Below, piece by piece: positions 1-6,266 of a stretch of DNA of 6,732 bases; the first letter of the stretch is position 1; each line of letters starts with the position of its first letter. Source of the DNA: Cyclobacteriaceae bacterium (GTDB taxonomy: Bacteria > Bacteroidota > Bacteroidia > Cytophagales > Cyclobacteriaceae); NCBI GenBank assembly GCA_019751475.1, contig JAIENH010000798.1, positions 1 through 6,732 of the forward strand, read 5' to 3'. The position numbers were made by a program, and so were the translations under genes. The notes under the pieces were generated by a model. It saw nothing but the letters and a program-made list of their open reading frames with translations, was not told the DNA's origin and made no database searches.

Positions 1-1
1 T

Positions 2-385
2 TCAGATCCTCAGGCATTTTATGTTGGTCCCCATAGTACAACCGGTGAAAAAGTAATAGACAAAATTGAAAGCACAACAATGAATCGCATTGTTAAAGAA
101 AATTCTATTAGTCAAATTGATATTTTAAAAATTGATATTGAGGGGGCTGAAAAGGCCCTTTTCAGTGAAAATCTGGAGTGGCTAAAAATAGTTAACTGCC
201 TCATTTTTGAAGTTCCGGATGTGGATGCTCCTTATACCACTCAATTAGTTTATAGGGCTTTGAGTGTTCTTGGTTTTGATTTTCGAACTTTTGTGTGTTC
301 GGAATGTATAGTGCTAATAAAAAGCACTGTAGATTGGGAGTTAAGGACAATAAATGGGTATCTCCAAAGAAAAGTAAGGCGCTAA
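2..385 (+). CDS. FkbM family SAM-dependent methyltransferase, C-terminal part (5' end outside window)
   Basis: The frame is open from base 2 to the TAA at 383-385 (127 visible codons). An ATG at 80 lies in frame but is internal, because the family sequence continues upstream of it. The key signature is LKIDIEGAE at visible residues 42-50, preceded by a serine/isoleucine-rich stretch and IDI; this is the hallmark block of FkbM-type methyltransferases. After it come a strand ending in IFEVPD and a terminal GFDFRTF segment, also typical of the family's C-terminal half. FkbM proteins usually run about 230-290 residues, so roughly half, including the glycine-rich SAM loop, is missing to the left. 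Known members O-methylate hydroxyl groups on polyketides or sugars. In this glycosyltransferase-rich setting a sugar O-methyltransferase is the natural inference; the substrate cannot be read. It sits 36 bp before the next methyltransferase. Confidence 0.85.
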   Translation, partial: SDPQAFYVGPHSTTGEKVIDKIESTTMNRIVKENSISQIDILKIDIEGAEKALFSENLEWLKIVNCLIFEVPDVDAPYTTQLVYRALSVLGFDFRTFVCSECIVLIKSTVDWELRTINGYLQRKVRR

Positions 386-421
386 CAACTTCAGAATTTA
401 GAGGATAAAGATTTTGAGTTT

Positions 422-1285
422 ATGAATAATAGAAAACTGCAATACTTTCTAGACTGCATGACCAGGTATGGAAGTGACAAAAGGTGTCCATTTTGTGGGT
501 CCAGCAGAACGGTAGTTATTGATAGTAAGGCAGTTTTTGCACGTCTGTTTGAATGCTCAGATTGTCATCTTTATTTTAGACATCCGAAGGACTCAAAGGA
601 AGCTAGTTGGATATTTTGCCAAAACGATTATGAGGAGACTGACATCACACGAAATATACCTGCCGGTGCACAACTAGAGGAGTTTAAAAAAAGTTCTTTT
701 CTGAATTCAGGAAAGGACTATTCCGACCGCATTCAGATTATAAAATTGCTTTGCCACCAGGACACTCCAATTAAAGTTGTGGATTATGGTTGCAGCTGGG
801 GATATGCTTCCTATCAATTTCTTAAAGTGGGCTTCTCGGTTCAAAGTTTTGAGATATCTAAGCCAATGGTCGAAAGAGGAAATTCACTTCTCGGATTAGA
901 TATTAAGAATGATGTTGATCTTTTACTGCCAGATAATGATGTTTTCTTTAGTGCTCACGTAATTGAGCACGTAACTGATTTAGTGGAGTTTTTTCAAATT
1001 GCAAAGAAGCTTCTAAAAAAAGGTGGACTTATGATTACGTATTGCCCTAATGGGTCCGATGATTTCAGAAGTCGCAAGCCAGAGGATTTTCATTCAATTT
1101 GGGGAATGGTTCATCCAAACTATTTAAATGTAGACTTTTTCAAATATGTTTTTAAGGATGTGCCTTATTTAATCACAAGTTCACCCTACAAAAATCTTGA
1201 TGTTTTTGGGGGCTGGAATAAATTTGACCAAGTAGTAGCAGATACAAGCGGAGATGAATTGCTTGCAGTTGGCATTATAGAATAG
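422..1285 (+). CDS. Class I SAM-dependent methyltransferase with N-terminal zinc-ribbon-like cysteines
   Basis: This 287-residue protein starts with a small four-cysteine element: C22-P-F-C25 and C45-S-D-C48, spaced like a zinc ribbon. A Rossmann methyltransferase domain follows. Motif I is VVDYGCSWGYAS (119-130), the acidic end of strand 2 is E144 in SFEIS, the motif II/post-II region is HVIEHV (179-184), and strand 5 is GGLMITYCPN (201-210). The C-terminus has GDELLAV (277-283), a block I associate with this Methyltransf_23-like group. It probably methylates a sugar or glycan intermediate in the cytoplasm; the acceptor is unknown. The ATG at 422 fits the domain start; the nearest purine-rich stretch (GAGGA at 401) is too far upstream to act as a normal ribosome site. 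It lies 36 bp after the FkbM gene and 29 bp before the GT gene. Sugar C-methyltransferases also carry N-terminal cysteine domains, but they are longer (about 400 residues), so that assignment is not made. Confidence 0.88.
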   Translation: MNNRKLQYFLDCMTRYGSDKRCPFCGSSRTVVIDSKAVFARLFECSDCHLYFRHPKDSKEASWIFCQNDYEETDITRNIPAGAQLEEFKKSSFLNSGKDYSDRIQIIKLLCHQDTPIKVVDYGCSWGYASYQFLKVGFSVQSFEISKPMVERGNSLLGLDIKNDVDLLLPDNDVFFSAHVIEHVTDLVEFFQIAKKLLKKGGLMITYCPNGSDDFRSRKPEDFHSIWGMVHPNYLNVDFFKYVFKDVPYLITSSPYKNLDVFGGWNKFDQVVADTSGDELLAVGIIE

Positions 1286-1314
1286 TTTCTTGTGAGTTAC
1301 CTTTTGATGTAAAA

Positions 1315-2268
1315 ATGAAGTTTGGTGTATTAATCCTTTACTTCAACGCTCAAAGGACGATTCTTAGATGCATTGAAAACTGCGCCCCTTTTGTTGATTT
1401 GATTTATGTTAGCTATAGCCCAGTGCCATGGACGAAATACAATTCTAAAGCTAGAAGTTATTACAAGAATACGTCCGATTTAGAAATCGTGATTAATTCT
1501 GTTCATCGAGATAAAATTCGAATTATTCAGGGGGCATGGGACAACGAGGAAGAGCAGCGAAATGCAGTGGTCAATCAGGCGAGATTGGACGGAATGAACT
1601 ATCTCATTATTCAGGATCCTGATGAATTTTACCTTCCTGAGGAATATTCTAAGAATATTGAAGGGATTATAAAGAATCCACATGCTCCTTTTTACTACAA
1701 TTTATGGATTAATTTTTGGAAGAATATTCACACGGTTATAGTAGAAAGAACAGATATGTTTGGGCTTAAAAATTCTATTTTTTCAATGAGTGCCAATTTT
1801 GCAATTAATCTTTCAGACTTTCTGGATACTAAGTTTGTAGATAGACGAACATGCAATTACGACTTTAAATCGGGCGTAGCCCTTAGTGGCATTTGTTATC
1901 ATTTATCTTACGTATATTCAGATGATGAATTGAAAGGGAAAATAATGACTTGGGGCCATAGCCATCAGGTATCGGAAAATTGGTTTTTTTATAAATGGCT
2001 TGCTTGGGATCAGGCAAGAACTAAGTATATAAATCCGACAATCGGCCCTATTTGGTTAAGGGCAATTCCCTTCAAAGGCACTTTGCCCGTGGAGTTAATG
2101 GATTTTCCTGTTCTGAGTCAAGCAAAAGTTAAGCTAACGATGTTTCAAAAGCTAAATGAGTTTAGACTTGACTTACGGCAACTGTTGAAGTACTACGTTT
2201 ATAAATTTAAAGGTAAGGTAGCCTTTGCACTTAAAATCGGGCAGTTTAAAGGGGCACCGGATAAGTAA
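1315..2268 (+). CDS. Glycosyltransferase, GT-A fold (family 2-like)
   Basis: The 317-residue protein opens with a strand and helix typical of GT2-like enzymes: FGVLILYFNAQRTI (3-16), then FVDLIYVSYSP (26-36). The block EEEQRNAVVNQA (78-89) precedes a strand ending in IIQDPDEFY (98-106). D101-P-D103-E104 matches the metal-binding DxD(E) motif of GT-A enzymes, resembling the DADE block of WaaE-like transferases. Later, YHLSYVYSDDELKGKI (195-210) and WGHSH (213-217) look like the acceptor-side histidines of that group. It should transfer one sugar from a nucleotide donor to a lipid-linked glycan at the inner face of the membrane; donor and acceptor are unknown. The last 50 or so residues are basic and aromatic, which may help membrane association (inference). 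No Shine-Dalgarno sequence precedes the ATG. The resemblance is clear in the first 110 residues and weaker after that. Confidence 0.78.
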   Translation: MKFGVLILYFNAQRTILRCIENCAPFVDLIYVSYSPVPWTKYNSKARSYYKNTSDLEIVINSVHRDKIRIIQGAWDNEEEQRNAVVNQARLDGMNYLIIQDPDEFYLPEEYSKNIEGIIKNPHAPFYYNLWINFWKNIHTVIVERTDMFGLKNSIFSMSANFAINLSDFLDTKFVDRRTCNYDFKSGVALSGICYHLSYVYSDDELKGKIMTWGHSHQVSENWFFYKWLAWDQARTKYINPTIGPIWLRAIPFKGTLPVELMDFPVLSQAKVKLTMFQKLNEFRLDLRQLLKYYVYKFKGKVAFALKIGQFKGAPDK

Positions 2269-2329
2269 ACAAGTCTAGTTGTGAACTTCAATATTAGTAC
2301 TGATAATCATATTTGGTCTAAATAGATTC

Positions 2330-2401
2330 GGATTGCGTGGAGCTGATAAGGTTAATTTTCACGACCCTGAAAAACTTATTTTTTTGGATGGATTGCGTGG
2401 A
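2330..2401 (+). repeat. 12-bp direct repeat, two copies 60 bp apart
   Basis: GGATTGCGTGGA occurs exactly at 2330-2341 and again at 2390-2401. The offset of 60 bp keeps both copies in the same reading frame. The first copy contains the probable TTG start codon of the acyltransferase gene; the second encodes the conserved DGLRG of its first motif. The match does not extend on either side. It may be a remnant of a short duplication or chance. Confidence 0.6.
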
Positions 2402-3478
2402 TTAGCAGCATTAATGGTGCTAATAGGGCACGCCAAATGGTTATTGCAAGAAGGGTATAGCGAAGGTTACTTGCTCCATCCAAACCAGTATGGGTTAATT
2501 GACAAACTTGGCCTTTATTTTTTTAGATTATTCAGATTTGGTCATGAAGCAGTAATGTTTTTCTTTGTTTTGTCTGGCTTCGTTATTCACTTAAGCTATG
2601 CGCAGAAAATACGAGATGGAAAACCACTTGGGACTATTGACTATATTAATTACTATAAAAAAAGGATTAGTCGGATTTATCCTCCTTACTTGGTAGCGTT
2701 AGTGCTTACTTTTTTTTTAGATAGTATTGGTGCAAACATTTTTCCTTTGTTATATCTACATTCAACAATGTATCCTTCGATTAATCAAGCTGTATCTTTT
2801 TTTCATGATTTAAGAATTTTGATTGGAAATTTTTTCTTAGTTCTTGAGCCAACGGTAGTAAATTTTGGATCTAATAGTGTGACATGGAGCTTAAAGTATG
2901 AATGGTGGTTTTACATGATCTATCCATTTTTTCTCGTGATTTCAGTAAAGCGAACTTGGATCTGTTATTTTTTAGTTTTCGTTTTATGGTTACTTTCCTT
3001 CACTATCGGCATATGGCCTTTGCTAATGGCGCAGCAGATTTGCTCATTATTGATCTGTTGGTGGCTGGGTGCATTGTTAGCTGATGTGTATTCTTCCAGA
3101 ATAAAACTACGTCTTCAACACTTAGCTTTTTTAATGATTTCGATAATTGTGGTGCCCTTTATAAGTAATTCAATTGTTTATGATTTTCTTGTATCGTTAT
3201 CTTTTTTTGGGGTGCTTGCTCTCCTTCTCTCATTAAAGCCATCTAATAAAATTTTAACTACATTAAGTTGGTGGGGTGGCATAGGCAAATTTTCGTATAC
3301 AATTTACATTATACATTTTCCAATTTTAGTTTTCATTAGCGCTTGGATCATGGAAACCTCGGGCGCTTTGCCAATTCATTCTGGCTTTGTTATTTTGGGT
3401 ATACTAGCTGTAATTATAATTTCCTATGCGCTATCATTGGTTGTGGAGCAACCCTTTTTAAAACGAAAATCTGTTTAG
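2333..3478 (+). CDS. Acyltransferase 3 family membrane protein (O-acetyltransferase type)
   Basis: A 381-residue integral membrane protein with about ten hydrophobic segments. Family blocks in order are LDGLRGLAALMVLIGHA (18-34, with the expected essential H33), GHEAVMFFFVLSGFVIHL (70-87), YYKKRISRIYPPYL (107-120), SVTWSLKYEWWFYMIYPF (182-199), GIGKFSYTIYIIHFPIL (316-332) and a closing VVEQPF (370-375). These identify the acyltransferase-3 (OafA/Oac-like) family, which moves acyl groups, usually acetyl, onto sugars of surface glycans; length is near the usual 350-400 for members without an extra periplasmic domain. There is no ATG in any frame between 2269 and 2333. TTG at 2333 is the best start in frame. 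The frame is open back to 2285, but offers only CTG or ATA/ATC there. The first in-frame ATG (residue 28) falls inside the conserved block, so it is too late. A 12-bp repeat spans the start and a T9 tract lies at codons 126-129. Confidence 0.9.
   Translation: MRGADKVNFHDPEKLIFLDGLRGLAALMVLIGHAKWLLQEGYSEGYLLHPNQYGLIDKLGLYFFRLFRFGHEAVMFFFVLSGFVIHLSYAQKIRDGKPLGTIDYINYYKKRISRIYPPYLVALVLTFFLDSIGANIFPLLYLHSTMYPSINQAVSFFHDLRILIGNFFLVLEPTVVNFGSNSVTWSLKYEWWFYMIYPFFLVISVKRTWICYFLVFVLWLLSFTIGIWPLLMAQQICSLLICWWLGALLADVYSSRIKLRLQHLAFLMISIIVVPFISNSIVYDFLVSLSFFGVLALLLSLKPSNKILTTLSWWGGIGKFSYTIYIIHFPILVFISAWIMETSGALPIHSGFVILGILAVIIISYALSLVVEQPFLKRKSV
2710..2718 (+). repeat. T9 homopolymer inside acyltransferase gene
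   Basis: Nine consecutive T lie in the codons ACT TTT TTT TTA (residues 126-129, T-F-F-L) of the acyltransferase gene, in a membrane segment. Gain or loss of one T would frameshift about two-thirds of the protein. Shorter T7 runs occur elsewhere in this gene (for example 2379-2385 and 2518-2524), as expected for phenylalanine-rich membrane segments in AT-rich DNA. Confidence 0.7.
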
Positions 3479-3504
3479 AAGTAAGGTCACTTGATCTAAT
3501 GTAA

Positions 3505-4575
3505 ATGAATGTTTTGTATATAGGCGACTTATGGGAGGGAAGCACAGCGCTACAAAGGCTTACGGCATTCCAGGAACTGGCTAATTGTGTGGCTATAGAC
3601 TCAACCCCTCAATTGAGTAGTGATTTGAAAAGAAGTATCCATCGGATTAGTGTAAGGCTTAAACTATACTATACTTTTAGTGGAGTTAATAGAAAGATAG
3701 TAGATGCAATCGAAAATAAACATTTTGATCTAGTTTGGATTGATAAAGGCTTATCGATTAACAAGAGCACGTTAAAGAGAATCAAGGAATTGCAACCTGA
3801 CTCGATCATTGTCTCGTACAGCCCAGACGACATGTTTAACCCTGCCAATCAATCCCTAAGTTATATCAAGTCAATTCCATTGTTCGATCTTCACGTTACA
3901 ACAAAATCATACAATGTAAGTGAACTTAAATCTTTGGGAGCAAGCTCTGTATTTTTTATTGGAAACGCCTTTGACCCTCAAATTCATAAATCATTAAATA
4001 TGGACAAGACTGATGTAGAGCGTTTGGGTGCTGATGTCAGTTTTATTGGGAGTTGGGAAAGAGAGAGGTTTGAGTATATTTTATTTTTGGCAGAAAACGG
4101 AATTTCAGTTAAGGTGTGGGGTGCTGATTGGGCAAAATACGCAAATCGGAACCTGAATTTAAAAGTTGTACCCGCAGGAGCATGGTATTTAGAGTATGCA
4201 AAGGTTTTAAATGCATCGAAAATAAATCTTTGCTTTCTAAAAAAAGGTAATCGAGATCTTCAAACCACAAGGAGTATTGAAATACCTGCGAGCGGTGGGT
4301 TTATGCTGGCAGAACGAACTAATGAACACCTTGAACTATTTAGGGAGGATTATGAAGCGGCATACTTTTCCTCTAAAGAGGAAATGCTCAAAAAGGTGAA
4401 CTTCTATCTGACGAATAGTGAAGAAAGACAACGAATTGCAGCTGCAGGCCAGAAAAGGTGTGTTACATCTGGATATTCTAATAAAAGCCGATTGATTGAA
4501 GTTTTGAAACACTTGCAACTTGAAAAAGACTTACTAGTGCAATCCAATCTTAGTCACAATGAATCAATTATTTAA
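3505..4575 (+). CDS. Glycosyltransferase, GT-B fold, CgeB-like (Glyco_trans_1_2 type C-terminus)
   Basis: The 356-residue protein begins MNVLYIGDLWEGSTALQR, a typical Rossmann start of a GT-B enzyme. The N-terminal domain carries HFDLVWIDKG (73-82) and VSYSPDDMFNP (103-113), then DVSFIGSWERERFEYI (177-192) opens the second domain with VKVWGADW (202-209). The C-terminal block is the strongest evidence: R256-S-I-E259-IPASGGFMLAE (256-270), then LELFREDYEAAYF (276-288), EEMLKKVNFYL (292-302) and EERQRIAAAGQKR (306-318). This matches the nucleotide-sugar-binding domain shared by CgeB/DUF3880-type transferases. It likely adds one sugar to the growing glycan; donor and linkage are unknown. The ATG at 3505 is preceded by an immediate ATG-TAA (3499-3504) and lacks a Shine-Dalgarno sequence. 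It lies 26 bp after the acyltransferase gene, and its last 17 bp overlap the next methyltransferase gene, suggesting coupled translation. Confidence 0.87.
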   Translation: MNVLYIGDLWEGSTALQRLTAFQELANCVAIDSTPQLSSDLKRSIHRISVRLKLYYTFSGVNRKIVDAIENKHFDLVWIDKGLSINKSTLKRIKELQPDSIIVSYSPDDMFNPANQSLSYIKSIPLFDLHVTTKSYNVSELKSLGASSVFFIGNAFDPQIHKSLNMDKTDVERLGADVSFIGSWERERFEYILFLAENGISVKVWGADWAKYANRNLNLKVVPAGAWYLEYAKVLNASKINLCFLKKGNRDLQTTRSIEIPASGGFMLAERTNEHLELFREDYEAAYFSSKEEMLKKVNFYLTNSEERQRIAAAGQKRCVTSGYSNKSRLIEVLKHLQLEKDLLVQSNLSHNESII

Positions 4576-5287
4576 AAAGATTATTTATTCTAAATATGTT
4601 TCTAACCATAATAATTTCCTCTATGGACAAAATTCCCTTGCTTCAATTAGGAGGCATTTTTCATCGTGGAAGTATTACTTTAAAGAACTACTTCCTAATG
4701 AAAAGCAATCTACAATATTAGACGTTGGGTGCGGAGATGGTAACTTTGTATATTGGTTAAAGCAGTTAGGTTATTCAAATGCATCCGGGATTGATCTTTC
4801 TCCAGAACAAATTAATTCAGGATTGAGCATGGGAATTACCGATATTCAGGTAGCTGACGTAAGAAATTTCTTAAAAGAACGATCTAGTTTTTTTGATTTT
4901 ATAATCATGCGAGATGTCTTAGAGCATTTTGCAAAAGATCAGGTCTTTGAAATACTCGACTTGGTGTTTCGTTCATTGAAACCTTCTGGGAGCATAATGA
5001 TACAAGTACCTAATGGACAAGGAATATTTTATACAAGCATTTATTACGGTGACTTTACTCACGAATGGGCATATACTCGATCTTCCTTAAACCAAATTTT
5101 TCTCAATACCGGATTTCGGGATGTTAGGTGCTTTGAAATGGGGCCTGCGCCAGTTAATACAAGTGGGTTTATTAGGCTTTTATTTTGGCGCTATAAGGTA
5201 CTGGTAAATAGGTTCTGGAAATTCGTTGAAAGCGGAAATTCTCAGGGTATTTTCTCTTCTAACATTATTGCTTTAGCTAGGAAGTGA
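4559..5287 (+). CDS. Class I SAM-dependent methyltransferase
   Basis: A 242-residue protein with a full Rossmann methyltransferase domain. Motif I is TILDVGCGDGNF (52-63), the ribose-binding acidic residue is D79 in SGIDLS (76-81), an acidic DV at 100-101 fits motif II, and RDVLEHF (118-124) is the post-II block common to Methyltransf_11/23 and UbiG-like enzymes. Motif III is SGSIMIQVPNG (143-153). GDFTHEWAYTRSSL (164-177) followed by FLNTGF (181-186) is a C-terminal signature common in enzymes of polysaccharide loci. There is no zinc-ribbon element, unlike the methyltransferase at 422-1285, and the two look only distantly related. The likely role is O- or N-methylation of a sugar or glycan end; the acceptor is unknown. 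The start overlaps the preceding glycosyltransferase gene by 17 bp and the TGA stop overlaps the next GTG start by 4 bp, so it sits in a tightly coupled GT-MT-GT unit. Confidence 0.9.
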   Translation: MNQLFKKIIYSKYVSNHNNFLYGQNSLASIRRHFSSWKYYFKELLPNEKQSTILDVGCGDGNFVYWLKQLGYSNASGIDLSPEQINSGLSMGITDIQVADVRNFLKERSSFFDFIIMRDVLEHFAKDQVFEILDLVFRSLKPSGSIMIQVPNGQGIFYTSIYYGDFTHEWAYTRSSLNQIFLNTGFRDVRCFEMGPAPVNTSGFIRLLFWRYKVLVNRFWKFVESGNSQGIFSSNIIALARK

Positions 5288-6252
5288 TTGTAACGTTTTT
5301 TAGCAGACGGCAGCGACCAGGTGTGTATAGTATTGAAAATGTGTTTCAATTAATACAGCTTGGACTAACAACTAAGGTTGATAGAATTAATTATTTTGCT
5401 AGCGGAAAGATATTACATGATTTTATCCGATCGCTAAAGTATAAAAGTGATGTTTTTCATATTACGGGTCATGTTCATTTTTACGTGGCTTTTCTCTCTC
5501 CTAAAAAAACCATTCTGACAATACATGATGTAGGTCATTACGAGATTACGTTGTCAGGCCTTAAGAAATGGCTTTATAAAGTGATTTGGTTTCAAATGCC
5601 TCTTGCGCGCGCAAGATATGTGACAACAATTTCAAATTTCTCAAAGGAAAGAATTGTGAGAAATTTTTCTGTTAACCCGGATAAGGTGAAGGTCATTTAC
5701 AACCCGGTGAATCCCGCATTTCGGCCATCATTGGAACCTCGACAACCTGCTAAAGTCATACTGCAAATCGGATCTGGTAGCAATAAAAACCTAAATAATT
5801 TAATTGAGTCTGCTAAAGGGCTGAAGTGTAAACTCCTGCTCATAAGTAAACTTGATGATTTTCAGGTAAATAAACTGAAAAAGTATTCAATTGAATTTGA
5901 GAGTAAATGCAACTTATCTTTAGCTGAACTGGTTCAAGTTTATCATTCAGCGGATGTTCTCTTTTTTGCATCAACTTATGAGGGATTTGGTTTGCCAATA
6001 ATAGAGGCTCAAGCTTGTGGGTTGCCTGTCATTACAAGTAATTTTGGGTCTATGGCTGAAATTACAGAAAATGGAAAATCGGCTCACCTTGTTGATCCTT
6101 ACAATGTAAACGAAATTAGAGATGGAATTGAAAAAATTTTCAACGATAATCAATACCGATCTAACTTGGTTGCTAATGGCTTGGAAAACGCAAAGAGGTT
6201 TTCCTATCAGTTAATCGCAGATCAATACTTGAAACTCTACACAACACTTTAG
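5284..6252 (+). CDS. Glycosyltransferase family 4 (GT-B, retaining type)
   Basis: The 322-residue protein opens with IVTFFSRRQRPGVYSIENVF (2-21), then DVFHITGHVHF (56-66), KTILTIHDVGH (75-85) and VTTISNFSKERI (113-124), the usual N-domain order of GT4 enzymes found in Bacteroidota polysaccharide loci. The linker VIYNPVNPAF (137-146) leads to the donor-binding domain: LQIGSGSNKNLNNLIES (160-176), LVQVYHSADVLFFASTYEGFGLPIIEA (from 216) and CGLPVITSN (245-253). E233 and E241 form the EX7E motif that contacts the nucleotide sugar. Family members are retaining transferases; the sugar here is unknown. The start is GTG at 5284, overlapping the previous TGA stop as GTGA, and the frame gives a proper first beta strand. 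AGGA at 5279-5282 is nearer than a normal ribosome site, so reinitiation by ribosomes leaving the upstream gene is plausible. A 16-bp perfect palindrome lies at 5601-5616 within the gene. Confidence 0.93.
   Translation: MIVTFFSRRQRPGVYSIENVFQLIQLGLTTKVDRINYFASGKILHDFIRSLKYKSDVFHITGHVHFYVAFLSPKKTILTIHDVGHYEITLSGLKKWLYKVIWFQMPLARARYVTTISNFSKERIVRNFSVNPDKVKVIYNPVNPAFRPSLEPRQPAKVILQIGSGSNKNLNNLIESAKGLKCKLLLISKLDDFQVNKLKKYSIEFESKCNLSLAELVQVYHSADVLFFASTYEGFGLPIIEAQACGLPVITSNFGSMAEITENGKSAHLVDPYNVNEIRDGIEKIFNDNQYRSNLVANGLENAKRFSYQLIADQYLKLYTTL
5601..5616. repeat. Perfect 16-bp palindrome inside GT4 gene
   Basis: TCTTGCGCGCGCAAGA is its own reverse complement and has no loop. It encodes the L-A-R-A-R part of PLARARYV (residues 106-113), so codon choice in a conserved family segment may explain it. 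The GC-rich core stands out against AT-rich surroundings. No function is assigned. Confidence 0.5.
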
Positions 6253-6266
6253 CTGTAAATTTCATA

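Noticed and set aside
80..385. A complete small 101-residue protein starting at ATG 80
   Set aside because: The frame is open to the left edge with family-consistent sequence, and the methionine lies just before the LKIDIEGAE motif, so it is internal to a truncated FkbM gene.
1480..1683. 67-codon open frame on the minus strand
   Set aside because: It lies wholly opposite the well-supported GT-A gene, has no recognisable motif, and looks like a shadow frame in AT-rich DNA.
2269..2282. Small hairpin ACAA-GTCTAG-TTGT after the GT-A gene as a terminator
   Set aside because: The stem is only 4 bp and AT-rich with no T run after it; it cannot act as an intrinsic terminator.
2902..3084. 60-codon open frame on the plus strand in another frame
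   Set aside because: It is contained in the acyltransferase gene, whose motifs continue through this region; the product resembles nothing known to me.
4336..4518. 60-codon open frame on the minus strand
   Set aside because: It is antisense to the conserved C-terminal block of the CgeB-like transferase; no independent support.
5971..6153. 60-codon open frame on the minus strand
   Set aside because: It is antisense to the EX7E region of the GT4 gene; no independent support.
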